This document shows positions 1 through 6,750 of a stretch of 32,115 nucleotides of DNA, piece by piece (position 1 is the stretch's first letter; every line of letters begins with the position of its first letter). The stretch covers positions 1-32,115 of the forward strand of contig MIBZ01000001.1 in assembly GCA_001829675.1 (NCBI GenBank). The letters run 5' to 3'. This stretch comes from Sulfurimonas sp. RIFCSPLOWO2_12_36_12 (GTDB taxonomy: Bacteria > Campylobacterota > Campylobacteria > Campylobacterales > Sulfurimonadaceae). The translations under genes were made by a program, and so were the position numbers. Under the pieces are notes generated by a model. That model did not search any database, was not told where the DNA came from, and saw only the letters and a program-made list of their open reading frames with translations.

Positions 1-100
1 GTATAAAGAAAAAAGCATATATTGCTAATCTAGCCATAAAACCTGCCTCCAAGGCGTTTGGCGCTCTTCTATTGAGAGTTGCGGTTTGATTTTGACTCAT
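1..100 (-). CDS. SHOCT-type membrane protein, copy A (partial, N-terminus only)
   Basis: Only the first 33 codons lie in the window; the gene runs off the left edge. The start is an ATG at 100-98 with an AAAGGA ribosome binding site six bases upstream. The translation begins MSQNQTATLN and continues into GFMARLAIYAFFF. That matches the GFIARLFAYAFFF stretch at the start of the complete paralogue at 2517-2990. The upstream DNA is also shared with that paralogue. The C-terminal SHOCT tail of this copy cannot be seen, so its class is inferred from the paralogue. Function is unknown. Confidence 0.7.
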   Translation of the reverse strand, partial: MSQNQTATLNRRAPNALEAGFMARLAIYAFFFI

Positions 101-168
101 TTTAAATCCTTTTGTTAATTGAAAAATATTATTTGTAGTTTACCATATTACTTGAATTTAGTATTTTA
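1..168. repeat. Direct repeat, copy A (5' part and upstream region of SHOCT gene)
   Basis: This stretch aligns with 2891-3059. The first 19 bases (GTATAAAGAAAAAAGCATA) are identical. The coding part then diverges, and similarity becomes very high again from about 102 to 152. That block is identical apart from one extra A in the other copy, and it covers the ribosome binding site, 5' leader and probable promoter of both genes. Conservation of the non-coding part above the coding part suggests a recent duplication or gene conversion, or shared regulation. Confidence 0.8.
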
Positions 169-279
169 TTTATTCCCAAAAATACATCTACAACTATTTA
201 ACAAAAAAGAGTTTTAAAAAGAAAGATATATTACAAAAAAACGACCGTTAGAATACTTCATAATAATATATATAAACGC

Positions 280-308
280 TTGACTTTATTATTTTATTGA
301 TGTATAAT
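280..308 (+). promoter_or_regulatory. Near-consensus sigma70 promoter of the four-gene operon
   Basis: A TTGACT -35 box (280-285) and a perfect TATAAT -10 box (303-308) are separated by exactly 17 bases. Transcription would start near 315. That places the in-frame TTG at 297 and ATG at 300 upstream of the transcript and supports the ATG at 348. A clear -35 box is uncommon for housekeeping promoters of Campylobacterota, which fits a foreign origin. Confidence 0.75.
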
Positions 309-347
309 TTACTCAATAAAACACAATTCTATATTAAGGACTTGAAA

Positions 348-1028
348 ATGGCGGCTAAAAATTGGAAAGAATTAAATGAATATTTTCTAAATAAAGAGAA
401 TGTTCTTATTTGGTTTAGCGAGCGTGATATAAATTTATATTCGGAAAGAACAAAAGGTTGCTTACACTTAAGTAAGTTTAAATGGGTTGATGGTTGGTTA
501 TTTTATTCAGTAAAAGGTGAACATGATGGATGGGAATCTATATCTAAAACTGAGCCACATCATATTGATGTTTGCTATACACACAGAAAAGATGGAAGTT
601 CAATAGAAGTATTTGAACCTTATTCATCATTTCGTGGAACTTTTAAAGATATTCAAGAATATATTAAAAAACTTGAGGCGAAAAATGCAGAGAGGGAAGC
701 TTATGAGCTAGAGGAAAAAAAGAAAAAAGTAGCCGAAAATCAAGAGAGAATTAAATCTTTAAATATTGGTGACATTTTGGAAGAAGGCTACAATGATAAT
801 ATTAAATTTTGGCAGATTGTAGAAAAAAATGATACTTCTTTAGTAGTTGCATTATTGAATCGCAATGGTGATTACCAAGATGACAAAGCGTTTTATTTTA
901 GTTATTATGCAATAAAAGATGATTTTGCGGAATCAGATATCAAAGAGACATTAACTGCTAAAAGTTTTATTCCATGGTTGTGGAAATTTGATGGTGTAAT
1001 ACCAGATAGAAATAGAAGAAGTGCATAA
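348..1028 (+). CDS. Unknown two-domain protein, first gene of the accessory operon
   Basis: I do not recognise this 226-residue protein. The start at 348 is chosen because AAGGA sits seven bases upstream and the promoter's predicted start site lies after the earlier in-frame TTG/ATG. It has no signal peptide or membrane segment. Residues 1-100 are rich in Trp, His and Tyr (for example KFKWVDGW and EPHHIDV). Residues 101-137 are a highly charged, probably helical linker rich in Glu and Lys. Residues 138-226 form a second domain starting LNIGDILEEGY and ending with a Trp-rich FIPWLW segment. The next gene starts six bases after the stop. Base composition is very AT-rich. Position suggests cargo of a mobile element; no function is assigned. 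Confidence 0.75.
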   Translation: MAAKNWKELNEYFLNKENVLIWFSERDINLYSERTKGCLHLSKFKWVDGWLFYSVKGEHDGWESISKTEPHHIDVCYTHRKDGSSIEVFEPYSSFRGTFKDIQEYIKKLEAKNAEREAYELEEKKKKVAENQERIKSLNIGDILEEGYNDNIKFWQIVEKNDTSLVVALLNRNGDYQDDKAFYFSYYAIKDDFAESDIKETLTAKSFIPWLWKFDGVIPDRNRRSA

Positions 1029-1034
1029 ATTGTA

Positions 1035-1601
1035 ATGAAAAATATTAATTTAAACGCACTCTTTGAGTCATATTTAGAGACAATGGATAAAGATAGAATA
1101 GAAACAAATAATTGTATTTTAGTCGCACATGTTGTAAATTCTATCTTATTAAAACAAAATATAAATAGTGAAATTGCTATAGGTTACGCCTGCTGGAGCG
1201 TAGGAACTGGTAACAATGACATATTAACTCATTTGCCAAATTCAACAACACATAGTGATGAAGAAAATTCTATAATGATACATGCCTGGGTAGAAGTAGG
1301 TATTGAAAAGCAAATATTAGATTTTACAACTTATCAATTTAGAAAAAAAGCTGAAATACTTGATGCAATAGATGGCTTAATAACTAATATTGAATGGTGT
1401 CCAAATTACTTATTAAGTGGACAAGACAAATTAAAATCATTACGAGAAATTCAACAATCCGAAAGTGCTGGTTTATACGGCTATGAAAGAGTAAAATACT
1501 ATGAGGATTCTATAATTAATCAAAGCCCATACAGTGAGAGTAGAATTAATAAAATAGTTAAAGATATATTAGCACTGTACACAAAAAGTGAAAAAAGATG
1601 A
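1035..1601 (+). CDS. Transglutaminase-like (Cys/His/Asp) protein of unknown role
   Basis: This is a 188-residue cytosolic protein without signal peptide. Three spaced motifs resemble the catalytic triad of the transglutaminase/papain-like fold. They are NNC at Cys27 at the start of a helix (CILVAHVVNSILL), HAWVE with His83, and LDF with Asp96. Order and spacing (Cys, His, Asp) fit that fold, and an invariant Trp follows the His. The family may be one of the uncharacterised DUFs of this superfamily, such as DUF2026-like, but I cannot confirm which. It could cleave or crosslink a peptide substrate, or be inactive. The stop overlaps the recombinase start (ATGA at 1598-1601), so the two are probably translationally coupled. 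Confidence 0.7.
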   Translation: MKNINLNALFESYLETMDKDRIETNNCILVAHVVNSILLKQNINSEIAIGYACWSVGTGNNDILTHLPNSTTHSDEENSIMIHAWVEVGIEKQILDFTTYQFRKKAEILDAIDGLITNIEWCPNYLLSGQDKLKSLREIQQSESAGLYGYERVKYYEDSIINQSPYSESRINKIVKDILALYTKSEKR

Positions 1602-2263
1602 TACTAGGATACATAAGAGTAAGTACTGATAAACAAAACCTCGAAAACCAAAAGCATAAGATATTAGAGTATGCTCACTCTCACAAGCTCACTATAGATG
1701 AGTTTGTAGAGCTTGAAATATCATCTAAAGGCGATTTAAAAAAAAGAAAAATTGATGAGCTCTTTTTAAAACTTCACTCCGGAGATACTCTTATCTGTAC
1801 AGAACTCTCACGCTTAGGTCGCAACATGCTTGAGATTTTAAATCTAATTGAGAGATTTAATAGTGCTGGCATAAAACTGATATTCGTCAATCAACCAGAA
1901 TTATCAACAAATCAAAACAGTGCTTTATCTTCTCTTTTGCTTGCTATCTATGGGTATTTTGCACAAACAGAAAGAGAAATTATAAGTGAACGCACTAAGC
2001 AAGGCTTAGCTGCTGCTAAAGCCTCTGGCAAACAGTTAGGAAGACCAAAGGGTGCAAAAGCAAAAGTAAGAGTTTTAGACCCTTTTAATTTAGAGATATT
2101 AGGGCTTTTAAATATGGATGTAGCTCAAAGCAGTATTTTAAAAATAATAAATACAAAATTAGATAAGCCCGTGACGATAACAAGTCTTAGATATCATATT
2201 GAAAACACTAAAGATTTAGCAAAAGCAAGAGATAATTTCAAAGATGGGAGTCTGTTAAAATGA
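1598..2263 (+). CDS. Serine recombinase (resolvase/invertase family)
   Basis: A 221-residue site-specific recombinase that cuts DNA through a serine nucleophile. The N-terminal catalytic domain shows YIRVS with Ser9, followed by the ELSRLGRN motif (residues 69-76) with the conserved arginines, and the long E-helix region around QTEREIISERTKQGL. A short GRPKGAKAK hinge leads to a C-terminal helix-turn-helix region (about residues 165-205). Its length is that of small resolvases and invertases, not of large serine integrases. It overlaps both neighbours by four bases (ATGA upstream, ATGATG downstream), so it is an integral operon member. Inversion, resolution or transposition is possible; the target site is not proven. 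Confidence 0.9.
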   Translation: MILGYIRVSTDKQNLENQKHKILEYAHSHKLTIDEFVELEISSKGDLKKRKIDELFLKLHSGDTLICTELSRLGRNMLEILNLIERFNSAGIKLIFVNQPELSTNQNSALSSLLLAIYGYFAQTEREIISERTKQGLAAAKASGKQLGRPKGAKAKVRVLDPFNLEILGLLNMDVAQSSILKIINTKLDKPVTITSLRYHIENTKDLAKARDNFKDGSLLK

Positions 2264-2502
2264 TGATTACAGAACAAATAATTATTTTAGGGGCATTTTT
2301 CGTTTTAATAATTATTTATATATTTAATAGTAAATTAAAATATTATAAATCTGAAATTCTAATAAAAAACAAAATTATTTATGCGCTAGAAAATGTTAAA
2401 AAGAAAATAGTTGCCGGTAATATCGGTCGTAAAATCAGAGATACAATTATCGTATCTCTCCCGCTTCTTTATCTCCAAATATGGAAGTTAAAAAAGCTTT
2501 AA
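2260..2502 (+). CDS. Small single-span membrane protein
   Basis: An 80-residue protein starting at ATG 2260 (or the adjacent ATG 2263), overlapping the recombinase stop, with a purine-rich GATGGGAG upstream. Residues 6-22 form one strongly hydrophobic segment (ILGAFFVLIIIYIF). The rest is Lys-rich, with a second hydrophobic patch (TIIVSLPLLYL) near the end. No family is recognised. The last third contains a perfect 8-bp inverted repeat in the DNA (2437-2459), so the 3' end may partly be a recombination or regulatory site and not conserved protein. It closes the operon, just before the terminator hairpin at 2507-2528. Confidence 0.55.
   Translation: MMITEQIIILGAFFVLIIIYIFNSKLKYYKSEILIKNKIIYALENVKKKIVAGNIGRKIRDTIIVSLPLLYLQIWKLKKL
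2437..2459. repeat. Perfect inverted repeat inside the end of the small membrane gene
   Basis: AGAGATAC (2437-2444) and GTATCTCT (2452-2459) are perfect 8-bp arms around a 7-base AT-rich centre (AATTATC). No T-run follows, so it does not look like a terminator. It lies about 175 bases downstream of the serine recombinase stop. A dyad of this size could be a recombinase subsite or a regulator operator. Confidence 0.6.
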
Positions 2503-2528
2503 ACAAGAGCTGCTACTTAAAGCAGCTC
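2503..2528 (-). terminator. Terminator hairpin between the accessory operon and SHOCT copy B
   Basis: GAGCTGCT (2507-2514) and AGCAGCTC (2521-2528) form a perfect 8-bp stem with a six-base loop. Read on the minus strand it is followed by TTGTTT and, a little later, six Ts. This suits termination of the SHOCT gene, whose stop codon (2519-2517) lies in the loop. On the plus strand no T-run follows, but the hairpin may also slow the accessory operon transcript. Confidence 0.6.
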
Positions 2529-2990
2529 AGCCCTCTTCGCCTCAAACTGCTCCTTAGTAATAGCACCCTTCTCAAAAAGCCCATGCCAATACCCGATATC
2601 ACCTTTGTCAACCACAGCCTCTTTAACCAAACCGTTATTAACAAACGCCTTATGCTCTTTTGCAACTCTCTGGTCAACTTCCATCTGCTCAAGTTCAGCA
2701 GCGATATTCTTCCAAATACTCAACCCATGTTTTCTTCTAAACTTTCTTACGCTTCTCTCCCAGAGGATAAAAGGGGACGCAAAAATCATTATAAATATTG
2801 ACGAATCAATAATCATAACACCAGTTAAACCACTCTTTGTCCATTCTGCATCTGACATTAACATAAGCCAAACACCAACAAGATAAAGAGGTATAAAGAA
2901 AAAAGCATACGCAAATAATCTCGCTATAAACCCACCCTCTCTTATTGTCTGCCCTGCCGCTGCTGAATTTGAATTATTGTTAGCGCTCAT
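2517..2990 (-). CDS. SHOCT-domain membrane protein, copy B
   Basis: A 157-residue protein. After a polar Ser/Asn-rich N-terminus come two hydrophobic segments: about residues 24-45 (FIARLFAYAFFFIPLYLVGV region) and 58-75 (VMIIDSSIFIMIFASPFIL region). A charged cytoplasmic part follows. The last 20 residues, LFEKGAITKEQFEAKRAELL, match the short C-terminal SHOCT module (leucine, a Gly-(A)-I-(T)-xx-E/Q-F/Y-xxK core), often linked to oligomerisation. The start is ATG 2990 with AAGGA upstream. The N-terminus of a paralogue is at 1-100. The gene sits between the accessory operon (convergent) and the integrase (same strand). Function is unknown. Confidence 0.8.
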   Translation of the reverse strand: MSANNNSNSAAAGQTIREGGFIARLFAYAFFFIPLYLVGVWLMLMSDAEWTKSGLTGVMIIDSSIFIMIFASPFILWERSVRKFRRKHGLSIWKNIAAELEQMEVDQRVAKEHKAFVNNGLVKEAVVDKGDIGYWHGLFEKGAITKEQFEAKRAELL

Positions 2991-3059
2991 CTTAAATCCT
3001 TTTGTTAATTGAAAAAATATTATTTGTAGTTTACCATATTACATGAGTTTAGTATTTTT
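2891..3059. repeat. Direct repeat, copy B (5' part and upstream region of SHOCT gene)
   Basis: This is the second copy of the sequence at 1-168, in the same orientation and 2,890 bases away. The non-coding block 2992-3043 is almost identical to 102-152, with a single A insertion in the run after GTTAATTG. The two copies bracket the accessory operon, so homologous recombination between them could delete it. Confidence 0.8.
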
Positions 3060-3106
3060 TATGATATAACTAAAGACAGTGTGTATAAGAGGATGTATAT
3101 TACTTC

Positions 3107-4204
3107 TTACTTGTTCCTCATAATCTCTAAATGTACTTCAACGGCTTCTTTAGCCATTAATTCCTTTTGATTTGAATATCTTTGAGTGGTTGTAATTTTA
3201 GAGTGTCCTAGTGCTCTTGAAACGCTCTCTATCGGTACACCATTATTTATTAGTGTAAAACCTAGTAAGTGCCTAAAATCATGTATTGTCATTTCTTCTA
3301 TTCCTATATCTTTTCTAATGCGGTTCCACACCCGTATAGGAAATGTAAAAAAAGGTTTATTTGTTTTTGGGTTTATAAAGATAAAACCACTCTCTTTTTT
3401 ATCTAAATACTCAAAATGTGCTATAAGCTCATCGTCAAGTGAAAAAATGAGATTTTTTCTTACCTTTGATTGAGAGTCTCTGATGGTGTAAGTTTTGTTT
3501 TCAAAGTTTACATCCGACCACTGCATAGATAAAACTTCCCCGGCTCTTCTACCTCTTAGCAAAAACATAAACATAATACGGTATTTATTATTTGCGATAT
3601 TCATTATTGCTTCAAAAAGAGCTTTAACTTTATCGTCAGGCAAATTAAAATATTTATTTGGATCATAATCGGGAAATTTAAGACCTTTGATAATATTTTT
3701 TGGAACAATACCTTTATCAACCGCGTCATTGAAGATTGGAGAGAAGCAAGTTTTTACAGTATCTATAAAACTTGGTTTATTTCCATTTTTTACCATACTG
3801 TTAATAACTTTTTGAAAATCATCTTTTGTGATTTGCTTGAGTTTTTTAATTTTTAGAGAGTGTGGTAAATGAGTGTGGTAAAACGATTTATAGACAACAA
3901 TTTTTTTAGAAGATAATAAATTGCCGCTCTCTTTAAAATCCATATACTCTTTAAAATATGAATCTAATGTCGGATTATCTTCTGCTCTTATTGAATCACC
4001 GGCTTTTATTTTTTGTATGAGCTCATTTCTTTTTTGAAAGGCTATAGATGGGTTCGTGCGAATCGCATCATTGGAGTATCCTACTACCTGTTCGGTGTCG
4101 ATAACGCCTATTATCTTGATTCTGGCAATGTATGTTTTTACTTTGGTTTGTGAATCTTCTTTGTAGTAGATACCTGCAAATTTTGTTTTTATCAGATTAG
4201 ACAT
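3107..4204 (-). CDS. Tyrosine recombinase (phage/island-type integrase)
   Basis: A 365-residue integrase. Its N-terminal part (about 1-60) resembles an arm-binding domain. A SAM-like core-binding domain follows (about 65-160), then a catalytic domain with GRRAGE (first arginine), His308-Asp-Phe-Arg311-His, Gly-His334-Ser and the nucleophile Tyr343 in TTQRYSN. All catalytic residues are present. The reading frame is open up to 4441, but that extension would translate the tRNA-Val gene. The ATG at 4204-4202 is chosen because GGAG lies seven bases upstream. The gene is 142 bases downstream of the tRNA 3' end, typical of an element integrated in a tRNA. The far attachment site is not in the window. 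Confidence 0.93.
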   Translation of the reverse strand: MSNLIKTKFAGIYYKEDSQTKVKTYIARIKIIGVIDTEQVVGYSNDAIRTNPSIAFQKRNELIQKIKAGDSIRAEDNPTLDSYFKEYMDFKESGNLLSSKKIVVYKSFYHTHLPHSLKIKKLKQITKDDFQKVINSMVKNGNKPSFIDTVKTCFSPIFNDAVDKGIVPKNIIKGLKFPDYDPNKYFNLPDDKVKALFEAIMNIANNKYRIMFMFLLRGRRAGEVLSMQWSDVNFENKTYTIRDSQSKVRKNLIFSLDDELIAHFEYLDKKESGFIFINPKTNKPFFTFPIRVWNRIRKDIGIEEMTIHDFRHLLGFTLINNGVPIESVSRALGHSKITTTQRYSNQKELMAKEAVEVHLEIMRNK

Positions 4205-4222
4205 AGTTAAGCTCCAAATCTT

Positions 4223-4246
4223 ACCCCACTTTTTACCCCACTTTTT
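4223..4246. repeat. Two tandem 12-bp direct repeats upstream of the integrase
   Basis: ACCCCACTTTTT occurs twice back to back (4223-4234 and 4235-4246), 18 bases before the integrase ATG. It lies in the short stretch between the integrase and the tRNA, where an attachment region is expected. Such repeats can be arm-type integrase sites or an excisionase/repressor site; the assignment is inferred. Confidence 0.6.
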
Positions 4247-4250
4247 AATC

Positions 4251-4339
4251 AGTAATTGGTAGTAAAAGGATATATTGAAATTGTAACAAGTAGAACATAA
4301 GGAGAGCTGAAAGTGCCTAAAATAAGTAATTAGTAGTAA
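4251..4339. repeat. 15-bp direct repeats (14/15 identical) flanking the attachment region
   Basis: AGTAATTGGTAGTAA (4251-4265) recurs as AGTAATTAGTAGTAA (4325-4339), 74 bases apart in the same orientation. The second copy ends eight bases before the tRNA 3' end. Together with the tandem repeats at 4223-4246 they give the stretch between integrase and tRNA the layout of an integrase arm/core region. Function is inferred. Confidence 0.55.
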
Positions 4340-4346
4340 TAAATGA

Positions 4347-4422
4347 TGGTGCTCACAACTGGACTCGAACCAGTGACTTTTACCTTGTCGAGGTAACACT
4401 CTACCAACTGAGTTATGCGAGC
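4347..4422 (-). tRNA. tRNA-Val(GAC), with C at position 33
   Basis: This 76-base gene folds as a complete cloverleaf with an encoded CCA. The acceptor stem is GCTCGCA/TGTGAGC, the D-arm ACTC/GAGT with AGTTGGTA loop, and the anticodon stem TTACC/GGTAA around loop TCGACAA. The T-arm is ACTGG/CCAGT with TTCGAGT. The anticodon is GAC (4389-4387), valine. Base 33 (4390) is C where U is almost invariant. The gene is transcribed towards the integrase, whose element probably used its 3' half as the attachment site. Confidence 0.9.
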
Positions 4423-4540
4423 AAGGGTGAAATTTTAGCAAAAAATACTTAAACTAATTTTTCTTTATTGCAGTTATAAAAAAGTTGTTAAAATTATAAA
4501 ACCAAATAGATATTTACTTTTAATTTATGTTTATTAAGTG

Positions 4541-4546
4541 TATAAT
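4541..4546 (+). promoter_or_regulatory. -10 box of pckA
   Basis: A perfect TATAAT lies 35 bases upstream of the pckA ATG, in a very AT-rich stretch with no obvious -35 box, as usual for Campylobacterota housekeeping promoters. Confidence 0.5.
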
Positions 4547-4581
4547 TTCATCCATAATTAAAAAGCACCATAAGGCAAGTT

Positions 4582-6168
4582 ATGAACTTAACCGAGTTAG
4601 AAGAAATAGGTTTAAAGAATGTTGGTAAAATTTATCATAATCTTGGTTATGATGAGTTGATTCGACATGAGATTGAAAATAAAGAGTGTACTCTTACAAA
4701 AAAAGGTGCCACTGCCGTAGATACGGGTATATTTACGGGGCGCAGTCCAAAAGATAAATATTTCGTAGATAGAGATCCTTCAAACAAACATATTGCGTGG
4801 GGTCATATAAACCAAAAAATCAGCGAAGAAGTTTTCAATGAACTTTTAGAAGTTTCAAGAGAGCAGTTATCCGGTAAAGATTTGTATGTAACCGATGTTT
4901 ATAGCGGTGCGAGTGTTGATTCAAAGCGTTCAATCCGTTTTATTACCGAAATAGCTTGGCAGGCACACTTTGTTAAAAATATGTTTATTCGCCCGACTCC
5001 TTCAGAACTCGAAAATTTTAAACCGCAATTCACAGTTTTAAATGCTTGTAAGGCAGTAAATCAGAAGTGGAAAGAGCATGGACTTAACTCCGAAGTATTT
5101 GTTCTGTTTGATATAGAAAATAACTTATCAATTATTGGCGGTACTTGGTACGGCGGCGAGTTGAAAAAAGGAATTTTTTCGATGATGAATTACTGGTTGC
5201 CGTTAGAAAACAAACTTCCTATGCACTGCTCTGCAAATGTTGGAGAAAGAGGTGATACCGCACTTTTCTTTGGACTTAGCGGAACCGGAAAAACAACACT
5301 TTCAACTGATCCGCACAGAAAACTTATCGGTGACGACGAACATGGATGGGACAGCAAGGGCATATTTAACTTTGAGGGCGGATGTTATGCCAAGGTTATT
5401 AACCTAAATGGCGATAATGAGCCTGAGATTTTTAACGCAATCAAATCAGCCGCCTTGCTTGAGAATGTTGTCTTAAATGATGATGGCGAAGTTGATTATG
5501 ATGATGGAAGTAAAACAGAAAACACCCGTGTCTCTTACCCGATAGAGCATATAAAAAATCATGAAGTTTCTCTAAATGCAGGTCATCCTGAAAATATAAT
5601 CTTTTTAAGTGCGGACGCCTTTGGTGTTCTTCCTCCTGTCTCAAAACTTACTCGTGAACAAGCTATGTACTACTTTTTAAGCGGTTATACTGCTAAAGTT
5701 GCGGGAACAGAGCGCGGTATTACGGAGCCTGTTGCGACATTTAGCGCTTGTTTTGGGGAGGCATTCTTGCCTCTTCATCCAACCGTATATGCGAAACTTC
5801 TTGGTGAAAAAATTGATAAACACGGCGTAAATGTTTATCTTGTTAACACTGGCTGGACCGGCGGAGCTTATGGAGTAGGCAAAAGAATGAGCATTAAAGA
5901 TACTCGCGCTTGTATAAATGCCATATTAGACGGAAGCATTAAGAGTAGCGAGTTTGATGTTACAAGAACATTTAAGCTTCATGTTCCAAAAACTCTTGGA
6001 AATATCAATCCTGAGATATTAAATCCTCGCAATGCGTGGAGTGATAAAGATGCGTTTGACAAAACTAGAGATACTTTAGCAGAGATGTTTATTGCTAACT
6101 TTAAGAAATACCAAAATGAGGATAGTGAGTTTGACTATTCTGCCGCTGGACCACAAATAGAGAGTTAA
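4582..6168 (+). CDS. pckA: Phosphoenolpyruvate carboxykinase (ATP)
   Basis: PckA interconverts oxaloacetate + ATP and phosphoenolpyruvate + ADP + CO2 in the cytosol, at the entry to gluconeogenesis. The 528-residue length is typical of the ATP-dependent class. Visible motifs are [12 protein letters not shown] with the substrate-binding arginine, the kinase-type P-loop GLSGTGKT at residues 231-238, the metal-binding DDEHGW shortly after, and GGTWYGGE with the PCK signature. The start has an AAGGC ribosome binding site. The gene stands alone, with its own -10 box, and ends in a strong bidirectional terminator. In an autotrophic Sulfurimonas-like host with a reductive TCA cycle it would feed sugar synthesis (inference). 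Confidence 0.97.
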   Translation: MNLTELEEIGLKNVGKIYHNLGYDELIRHEIENKECTLTKKGATAVDTGIFTGRSPKDKYFVDRDPSNKHIAWGHINQKISEEVFNELLEVSREQLSGKDLYVTDVYSGASVDSKRSIRFITEIAWQAHFVKNMFIRPTPSELENFKPQFTVLNACKAVNQKWKEHGLNSEVFVLFDIENNLSIIGGTWYGGELKKGIFSMMNYWLPLENKLPMHCSANVGERGDTALFFGLSGTGKTTLSTDPHRKLIGDDEHGWDSKGIFNFEGGCYAKVINLNGDNEPEIFNAIKSAALLENVVLNDDGEVDYDDGSKTENTRVSYPIEHIKNHEVSLNAGHPENIIFLSADAFGVLPPVSKLTREQAMYYFLSGYTAKVAGTERGITEPVATFSACFGEAFLPLHPTVYAKLLGEKIDKHGVNVYLVNTGWTGGAYGVGKRMSIKDTRACINAILDGSIKSSEFDVTRTFKLHVPKTLGNINPEILNPRNAWSDKDAFDKTRDTLAEMFIANFKKYQNEDSEFDYSAAGPQIES

Positions 6169-6192
6169 TTTCCTCTCTATTTAATTTTTTTC
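6157..6192. terminator. Bidirectional rho-independent terminator, pckA / DedA gene
   Basis: ATAGAGAG (6157-6164) and CTCTCTAT (6173-6180) form a perfect 8-bp stem with an 8-base loop holding the pckA stop codon. It is followed by TTAATTTTTTTC on the plus strand. The convergent gene's stop also falls in the stem. Confidence 0.8.
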
Positions 6193-6743
6193 TTTGTAGC
6201 TTGAGTTGCATATAACCATAAAGTCCCGCCAAATAGTACTAAAACAATAGGTGCTATCCAAGGCTTTTGACTGACCGACTCCGCTATTTTCACTAAAAAA
6301 CCGCCTGAGTAGTAACTTCCAAATCCAAAAACCAATGCCCAGATTCCTGCACCAAAAACATTAAAAATAGCAAACTTTTTAAAGTCATATTTTGTAAGCC
6401 CGATTGTAATAGGAATGATTGTTTTGATGCCATAGATAAATTTTTGAACAACTATAATCCATGAGTCATTTTTCTTGAGTAAAATATGGGCAAGTGCCAA
6501 TTTTCTTCTATGTTTGCGCAGTCCTTCCATCATCATGCTTTTTTGATATCTTGCCATATAAAAAAGTAAAAAACTGCCCATTGCATTTGCTACAAAAGCT
6601 ATGAAAATTGATAATCCCAAATCCATTTTACCCAAGTAAGATAGAACGCCTGCGGCAACTATCGCCACAAATCCGCCGCCAAGCGAGTAGAGAAACAGCC
6701 CTATATATCCGTAAGTTGCCAAATTGCTAAATGTATCTTCCAT
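6177..6743 (-). CDS. DedA-family (VTT domain) membrane protein
   Basis: A 188-residue inner-membrane protein of the DedA/VTT family. Features are an N-terminal segment YGYIGLFLYSLGGGFVAIVAAGVL, the central amphipathic re-entrant region with F-I-Y-G-I-K-T-I-I-P-I-T-I-G-L, and a C-terminal span ending in a Lys-rich tail. Members are thought to move lipids or lipid carriers (undecaprenyl phosphate in some bacteria). This branch lacks the strongest proline/arginine signatures, so the substrate is open. AGGAC lies four bases before the ATG. It starts seven bases after uvrB stops and is the last gene of the operon. Confidence 0.8.
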   Translation of the reverse strand: MEDTFSNLATYGYIGLFLYSLGGGFVAIVAAGVLSYLGKMDLGLSIFIAFVANAMGSFLLFYMARYQKSMMMEGLRKHRRKLALAHILLKKNDSWIIVVQKFIYGIKTIIPITIGLTKYDFKKFAIFNVFGAGIWALVFGFGSYYSGGFLVKIAESVSQKPWIAPIVLVLFGGTLWLYATQATKKKIK

Positions 6744-6750
6744 AATAGTC

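Noticed and set aside
297..347. Earlier TTG/ATG starts (297, 300) for the first operon gene
   Set aside because: They lie before the predicted transcription start and have no ribosome binding site.
348..1601. Toxin-antitoxin pair
   Set aside because: Sizes (226 and 188 residues), lack of any DNA-binding or known toxin motif and the recombinase linkage do not fit.
1..4346. Second attachment site (copy of the tRNA-Val 3' end)
   Set aside because: I saw no repeat of the T-arm/acceptor sequence left of the integrase inside the window.
4205..4441. 79-residue N-terminal extension of the integrase
   Set aside because: It would translate the tRNA-Val gene and the repeat region. The ATG at 4204 has a good ribosome binding site and the protein family fits from there.
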